Shown: one piece after another, positions 6,409 through 10,318 of the stretch | Layout of the letters: the number at the start of each line of letters is the position of its first letter | Position numbering within the stretch: position 1 is the stretch's first letter | Source of the DNA: Propionibacteriaceae bacterium | Lineage (GTDB): Bacteria; Actinomycetota; Actinomycetes; Propionibacteriales; Propionibacteriaceae | Direction: 5' to 3' | Assembly: GCA_030538175.1 (NCBI GenBank) | Contig: JAUNUL010000074.1 | Span: forward strand, 1-10,318 | DNA: 10,318 nt | Notes under the pieces: model-generated | Databases searched by the model: none | Told to the model about the DNA's origin: nothing | The model's input: the letters and a program-made list of their open reading frames with translations, nothing else | Program-made: the position numbers and the translations under genes

Positions 6409-8629
6409 CTTGTGCTTCCTGGGTCGGGGTTTGATCGGTGGTGATCGCGGCGGAGTCAGTCAGTTGACGGGGTCTCCGGATGGGTGGGGTGAGTGAGGCC
6501 ATTAGAGCCGCAGCTAGGCGCGGTCCGCTCGAGATGGAGACTGGTGCTGCGTATTCGGCAGGGGCGCTGATCACCTCGGATTCCTGGTCCGGCTCTCCCA
6601 GCTTCTGACTGTGGTGACCATCTGCTTGATTGAACGGTGGTTCCGCCACCTTGCTGCGGTTGAGCAGCGCCGTGGCCTCGGCCAAGACTGGGGATACCTG
6701 CCCAGCCCGGAGGCGTAGTAGCCATCCCGGCATGAGTCCCTGCACCCGCGCAGCGTCCTTCGAGTCACCGGGGAGTCGAACGCGAGCGCTGTTGAAACGT
6801 TGCAGAAGACTCAGCTCGGGAACGGGGATCTGCGGTCGCTCACGGTGGGGAGGAAGGCGGCCAGGGCTGTTCCAGTCCAGAGCCAAGAAGGCGAGAAAGG
6901 CTGTTTGTAAGTACGCCTCGTCCAACTCGCCGCGTGCCCAGGCATGGGTGTCCTGCCATGCTGCAACGACACTGGAGCCGGACACCAGCCGCGCACCGCG
7001 ACCAATCGAGTCTTGGGGCATGGATGCCACAGCGCCGTGCTGTTCGCACCACACCGCCGTGTCGCTCAGCACATCCACCAGTGGTCTGGAGGCGAGCCCG
7101 CCGACCTTCGGTGCGCGCCAGCCGGACGCACTTGTTCGATCTGGGACTGTGCCGAGGACGACATCGCGCGTCGAAATCGGTTCGGCCCCCAGCCACGTCC
7201 TCCCTCCAGCCAAGGCGGCGCCGAGCCGAACCTCTGCCGATTCTTCGAACAAGGGGCGACAGATCGCCAACACATCGCGGGCGGGCATCCTGTTCGGCAG
7301 ACGAGTGACCTTGTCTCGACCGGTGTTCGAGCGGGTCAGCGCAAGCTCCCAGAGAGTCAGCGCCTCCAACGTCAGCAGCAGATCCTCGGGGCGGGTATGG
7401 CGCATGAAATCAGACAGGCGGCGATCAGCGCGTCGGCGTGCGATACCCAAGGCCTGGCTTTCAGCTCGCTGCATCCCTTGCATCCGGCGACTGACGGGGA
7501 TTGCCAGCCCAATCCCTGGTGCCGCTTCGACTCGAACGTCGTCCAACGGGACCGCCAAGAAGGCCAAGCCATTGCGCTGCGCGAGTCCGAACCGAATGAA
7601 GCGACCGATTCGCCGGTCGGTGCCGAGACTGCGCACAGCGCCGTACATGTGGGCGGACTGCTTCGCACTCGAACCCGCCCACGTAGCGCGAGCTTCGGCG
7701 AATACTTGCTGGATTTCCAGAAGGTTGCTCGGTTGTGACCAAGTCGGAGCCCAGAGTTCGCCGCGAACTTCCTCGTTGGCGGATCCAGGATTGGGCCCTT
7801 CAGGGCTTCCCGAGACCGTGAATGGCCAAGCGGCTCGGCTCGTCGTCTCACCAAGTCGTCGTGCTGGAGCGGCGGCGAAGAGCAGACTTCCTTCGAGCAT
7901 CAGCACGTACGCCCAGGGATTTACGAGTGTCCGGCCGCCTCCGAAAGCCCCAGAGCGCGGGCTGCCAGCGCCACTGGCATCGAACTGACCAACCGGATGA
8001 CTCGCCAGCCCGCCCACGTGAATCCCGGACGTTAGCGAACTGGCCCAGCCCAAGGATCGGGCAGCGGAGGCGCCGGTCTCCGGAAGAACCGCCACGAGGT
8101 TGTTGTGGAAGTGGGTTGAGAAGTCGAGCCGACCATCGTTTCCGCCGGAGCCGAGCAACGGAGGAAAGCTCGGGCCGTCCTGAGTCAGGATCACCGCACT
8201 GTCCAGCCAGGCCAGCGCACGGTCTGGCCACTGGTTGCGCAGGAGCCGGATCAGCAGCTCCTTTTCCCCTCTTGCAAAATCTTTTCCGGCTTGAGCAGAC
8301 GTTCGGAGCCGGCGGCCGATTTGGACTGCTTCTTGCCAGTCCGGGAGTCGGTCGCTGGCTGCAAGAAGTCGCTCCAACGTGATCCGTTGGTTCTTGTCCT
8401 GCGGTGCGAAACCGCTCCCGTTATTCCAAGGGCTCAGCACGGGTGTGGGTTGATAGTCCGACACCAGGAACTGGGGAATATCGTTGACTGGGGTGTCAAT
8501 GACGAGTGTGTCCCCCTGCCACGCCCACTCGGTCTGAGGCGACTGCAGGGCCAGAACACGGCCAAGGCCAAGACCCACCAGATAACTCAGCAGATCAGTG
8601 GGTGGCAGGCCGGGGAACTCATGCCTCAT
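6401..8629 (-). CDS. csx17: Csx17 (Cas8g), large subunit of the type I-G effector
   Basis: Csx17 takes the Cas8 role in subtype I-G effectors: contact with target DNA and docking of Cas3. The 742-aa product has the family N-terminus (FPGLPPTDLLSYLVGLGLGRVL, about residues 5-26). It also has SDYQPTPVLSPWNNGSGF (57-74), the clearest Csx17 signature. Further conserved blocks are LLGSGGNDGRLDFSTHFHNN (158-177), NPWAYVLMLEGSLLFAAA (237-254), ELWAPTWSQPS (291-301) and AVRSLGTDRRIGRFIRFGLA (331-350). Residues about 660-695 are polar and low in complexity, like a linker. A short segment GPRLAAALMASL follows, then a tail rich in Thr, Gln, Asp and Glu. ATG 8629 lies 1 nt after the cas3 stop with GGAGG 9 nt upstream. 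No separate small-subunit (cas11) gene occurs in the locus. Confidence 0.95.
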   Translation of the reverse strand: MRHEFPGLPPTDLLSYLVGLGLGRVLALQSPQTEWAWQGDTLVIDTPVNDIPQFLVSDYQPTPVLSPWNNGSGFAPQDKNQRITLERLLAASDRLPDWQEAVQIGRRLRTSAQAGKDFARGEKELLIRLLRNQWPDRALAWLDSAVILTQDGPSFPPLLGSGGNDGRLDFSTHFHNNLVAVLPETGASAARSLGWASSLTSGIHVGGLASHPVGQFDASGAGSPRSGAFGGGRTLVNPWAYVLMLEGSLLFAAAPARRLGETTSRAAWPFTVSGSPEGPNPGSANEEVRGELWAPTWSQPSNLLEIQQVFAEARATWAGSSAKQSAHMYGAVRSLGTDRRIGRFIRFGLAQRNGLAFLAVPLDDVRVEAAPGIGLAIPVSRRMQGMQRAESQALGIARRRADRRLSDFMRHTRPEDLLLTLEALTLWELALTRSNTGRDKVTRLPNRMPARDVLAICRPLFEESAEVRLGAALAGGRTWLGAEPISTRDVVLGTVPDRTSASGWRAPKVGGLASRPLVDVLSDTAVWCEQHGAVASMPQDSIGRGARLVSGSSVVAAWQDTHAWARGELDEAYLQTAFLAFLALDWNSPGRLPPHRERPQIPVPELSLLQRFNSARVRLPGDSKDAARVQGLMPGWLLRLRAGQVSPVLAEATALLNRSKVAEPPFNQADGHHSQKLGEPDQESEVISAPAEYAAPVSISSGPRLAAALMASLTPPIRRPRQLTDSAAITTDQTPTQEAQDE
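6415..6420 (-). promoter_or_regulatory. Ribosome binding site of csb1
   Basis: AGGAAG on the minus strand, 6 nt before ATG 6408-6406, lies inside the csx17 3' end. It supports independent loading of ribosomes on csb1, the subunit needed in most copies. Confidence 0.7.
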
Positions 8630-8630
8630 G

Positions 8631-10318
8631 TCACTTCGCCTCCGGTAATGTGTCGCCAGCGCTGCTGCGCCAGTCAGCCATGCGCACGATCAGCTCGAAC
8701 CACGCGAGTCGGAAGGGTCCCCAACGTTCGAATAGGTTGAGTGCGGCGCGGCTCCACGAGTCAGCGGACCCCATCCCGAAGATGGTCAGGTCCACTTCGG
8801 TTTCGGGGAACGAATCGCTCCCGAGCGAGAAGCCCGGCAGGGTCTCGCCGTGGCGAAGGCCCATCAAGGATTGGCCGTCTCGGCCCTCTGCCAAAGGATC
8901 CCGTGGCTGGATTCGCAGATGGCCATGATGTGCCCCGACCAGATAGATCGCGAGGGAGTGGTGCTCCTCCGGCACACCTGACCGGGTCAGGGCTTCTTTG
9001 CCCTCGTCCGTGCGCAGATAGAGCGCAGACACCAATTCGTGCCTGAAGCCGCGACGCCTCATCCCCTCGGGCGTCCGGATGGCCAGCCTGCCGGTGCCTG
9101 GTGACTTTGCCCAGGGGCCGTCGCCGGGCGATACGAAACCTGACGACCTGTTGGCATCGATGAGCCCCCGTTGCCAGTCCTCGTGGCTCTTGCCTAGGTC
9201 GTGATAACCGGCAGCCGCGGCCACGGCCTGATGGACGCCCTCAGCAATGCCCGGGGCGAGCAAGTTCAACAGAGCGCTCGCCTGTTGGTGCGCCTCGTCG
9301 AGATGCAGATCGAGGCGCTGCCAACGGCTCTGGCCTGTGCTCCCCTCATCCTGGGCGATACCCTCTGAGGCCCCTTCGAAGATCGAATTCCCGATGGTGG
9401 CGGCCAGCGGCTCGGTCGTGACCGGCGTCTTTGATTTCGGGGCGAAACCGAACTCAGGAAGATAACCACCGGCATCCTTGTCGACCAGCACCAAGTGGTT
9501 GGGCTTGAGGTCGTTGACGCGTCGGACGATTTGCCATCGACCCGAAGGTGGATCATAGGTCCAAGCCCTCGGCCCGTCCTTGAGCCAGTCGCGGGCAGCG
9601 GTGATGGGCACCGAGCAGCGCCAAGGCTCCGAGGGCTTGTTCTCGATCCGACCATCGTTGATATTGACGGGGTCGATCCATGCCACGGTGAGATCGAGAT
9701 CCTCGGATGGCCGGATGAACATGGCGATATCGATATCCATCCCGGAGAGATCAGGGGACGTATCGAAAAGGCGGGTGAAGTCGCGCCGGCGGAGGATCGT
9801 CAGGAGATCCTCGGTCTGGGCGATATCGCTCCGGAGCAGGTCCTCGCTGGTGACACTCTGGCCCTCGAGTGCGGTGAGCGCCACAGTTGAGGCTTCGACG
9901 TCGCCAGGGTCGTATGGACCCTTGTTCGTCAGCGGGGGGAACCAGATCAGTTTCGCTTCCTGGGTTAGTCCTGCGCGATTGCAGCGGCCAGCGCGCTGAC
10001 AGATGGACGACCAAGGCGCTGCCTCGGTGAACAGGATGGTCGCGTCGATGTCCACTCCTGCCTCCACCACCTGCGTGGAAATAACGATGCGCCCGCCCGG
10101 AGGGATAGGCGACCTGAGCGTGTCGATGAGCTTCTTCCGCTCAACTCCGCGGAAGCGGGAGTGCAAGAGGATCACCTGGGTTTTCGGGTCCTTCTTGAGC
10201 AGGCTCACCGCGAGATCCGTGGCAGCTGCCACCGTGTTGACGATGACGAGCGTGAGTGTTCCCAGATGTTCGCTGGCAATGGCGTCTGCCAACCTGGCAA
10301 TGGTCGGCTTCGGAATCG
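8631..10318 (-). CDS. cas3: Cas3 helicase-nuclease with C-terminal HD domain, 5' end outside window
   Basis: Cas3 is recruited by the target-bound effector, unwinds the target DNA and degrades it. Only the C-terminal 561 residues are visible; the frame is open to 10318 and residues such as KPTIA precede the TTG at 10292-10290, which is not a real start. Counting from that codon as 1, the second helicase lobe shows VNTV (18-21), motif V STQVVEAGVDID (72-83) and motif VI QRAGRCNRAG (99-108). The HD nuclease follows: His330, GYHDLGK (His364-Asp365), His418 and AHHGH (His455, His456, His458). The order helicase then HD is the reverse of the usual type I Cas3 and is typical of type I-G. Motifs I-III lie beyond the window. 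The last codons contain the GGAGG serving csx17. Visible parts look intact. Confidence 0.96.
   Translation of the reverse strand, partial: IPKPTIARLADAIASEHLGTLTLVIVNTVAAATDLAVSLLKKDPKTQVILLHSRFRGVERKKLIDTLRSPIPPGGRIVISTQVVEAGVDIDATILFTEAAPWSSICQRAGRCNRAGLTQEAKLIWFPPLTNKGPYDPGDVEASTVALTALEGQSVTSEDLLRSDIAQTEDLLTILRRRDFTRLFDTSPDLSGMDIDIAMFIRPSEDLDLTVAWIDPVNINDGRIENKPSEPWRCSVPITAARDWLKDGPRAWTYDPPSGRWQIVRRVNDLKPNHLVLVDKDAGGYLPEFGFAPKSKTPVTTEPLAATIGNSIFEGASEGIAQDEGSTGQSRWQRLDLHLDEAHQQASALLNLLAPGIAEGVHQAVAAAAGYHDLGKSHEDWQRGLIDANRSSGFVSPGDGPWAKSPGTGRLAIRTPEGMRRRGFRHELVSALYLRTDEGKEALTRSGVPEEHHSLAIYLVGAHHGHLRIQPRDPLAEGRDGQSLMGLRHGETLPGFSLGSDSFPETEVDLTIFGMGSADSWSRAALNLFERWGPFRLAWFELIVRMADWRSSAGDTLPEAK
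8639..8643 (-). promoter_or_regulatory. Ribosome binding site of csx17
   Basis: GGAGG on the minus strand, 9 nt before ATG 8629-8627, lies within the last codons of cas3. It is the strongest SD in the operon and supports this csx17 start. Confidence 0.8.

Noticed and set aside
6401..6734. Internal start in csx17 (ATG 6734-6732) for a separate Cas11-like small subunit of 110 aa
   Set aside because: AGGGA lies only 3 nt upstream, and most of the product is the low-complexity tail rather than the helical bundle expected of Cas11.
6630..7988. Plus-strand ORF of 452 aa
   Set aside because: It is antisense to csx17, whose frame carries clear family motifs throughout. The plus-strand product is rich in Arg, Ser and Pro, as expected for a shadow of GC-rich coding DNA.
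2104..10318. A new or hybrid CRISPR subtype, or extra accessory genes in the operon
   Set aside because: The six genes and their order match the known subtype I-G arrangement (cas3, csx17, csb1, csb2, cas4-cas1, cas2), and no unexplained gap large enough for another gene remains.

Overview
The window holds most of a CRISPR-Cas locus of subtype I-G (formerly I-U). All six cas genes lie on the minus strand and appear to form one operon, followed by a short leader and a large CRISPR array. The host is probably a high-GC actinobacterium. That is inferred from base composition, the strong G/C bias at third codon positions, GTG start use, SD-type ribosome sites and the style of the repeat end (ATTGAGGC). 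Nothing here fixes the genus.

Layout in transcription order (right to left): cas3 (8631-10318, 5' part beyond the window; helicase followed by a C-terminal HD nuclease), csx17/cas8g (6401-8629), csb1/cas7 (5464-6408), csb2/cas5-cas6 fusion (4031-5461), cas4-cas1 fusion (2388-4034) and cas2 (2104-2391). Genes overlap by 4 or 8 nt or are 1-2 nt apart, so translational coupling is likely. A 12-bp hairpin (2060-2101) lies directly behind the cas2 stop. The leader (about 1935-2059) is AT-richer and carries a pair of 12-nt near-identical repeats and a weak promoter candidate. The array fills 1-1934: 27 copies of one 36-nt repeat, the first cut by the window edge, and 26 unique spacers of 35-42 nt. 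It continues beyond position 1.

How the parts fit: Cas4-Cas1 with Cas2 would select and insert new spacers at the leader end (near 1934). The array is probably transcribed on the minus strand from the leader, and the Cas6-like part of Csb2 would cut the transcript at the repeat hairpin. Csb1 (backbone), Csb2 and Csx17 (large subunit) would form the crRNA-guided effector, which recruits Cas3 to degrade the target. Every repeat copy is identical and every complete gene keeps its key residues, so the system looks intact and active. The gene content and order are those known for subtype I-G, so I do not claim a new system. The points worth a second look are the hairpin and direct repeats around the leader, the spacers that carry recognisable gene-start or gene-junction signals, and details of the Csx17 tail and the csb2 start.
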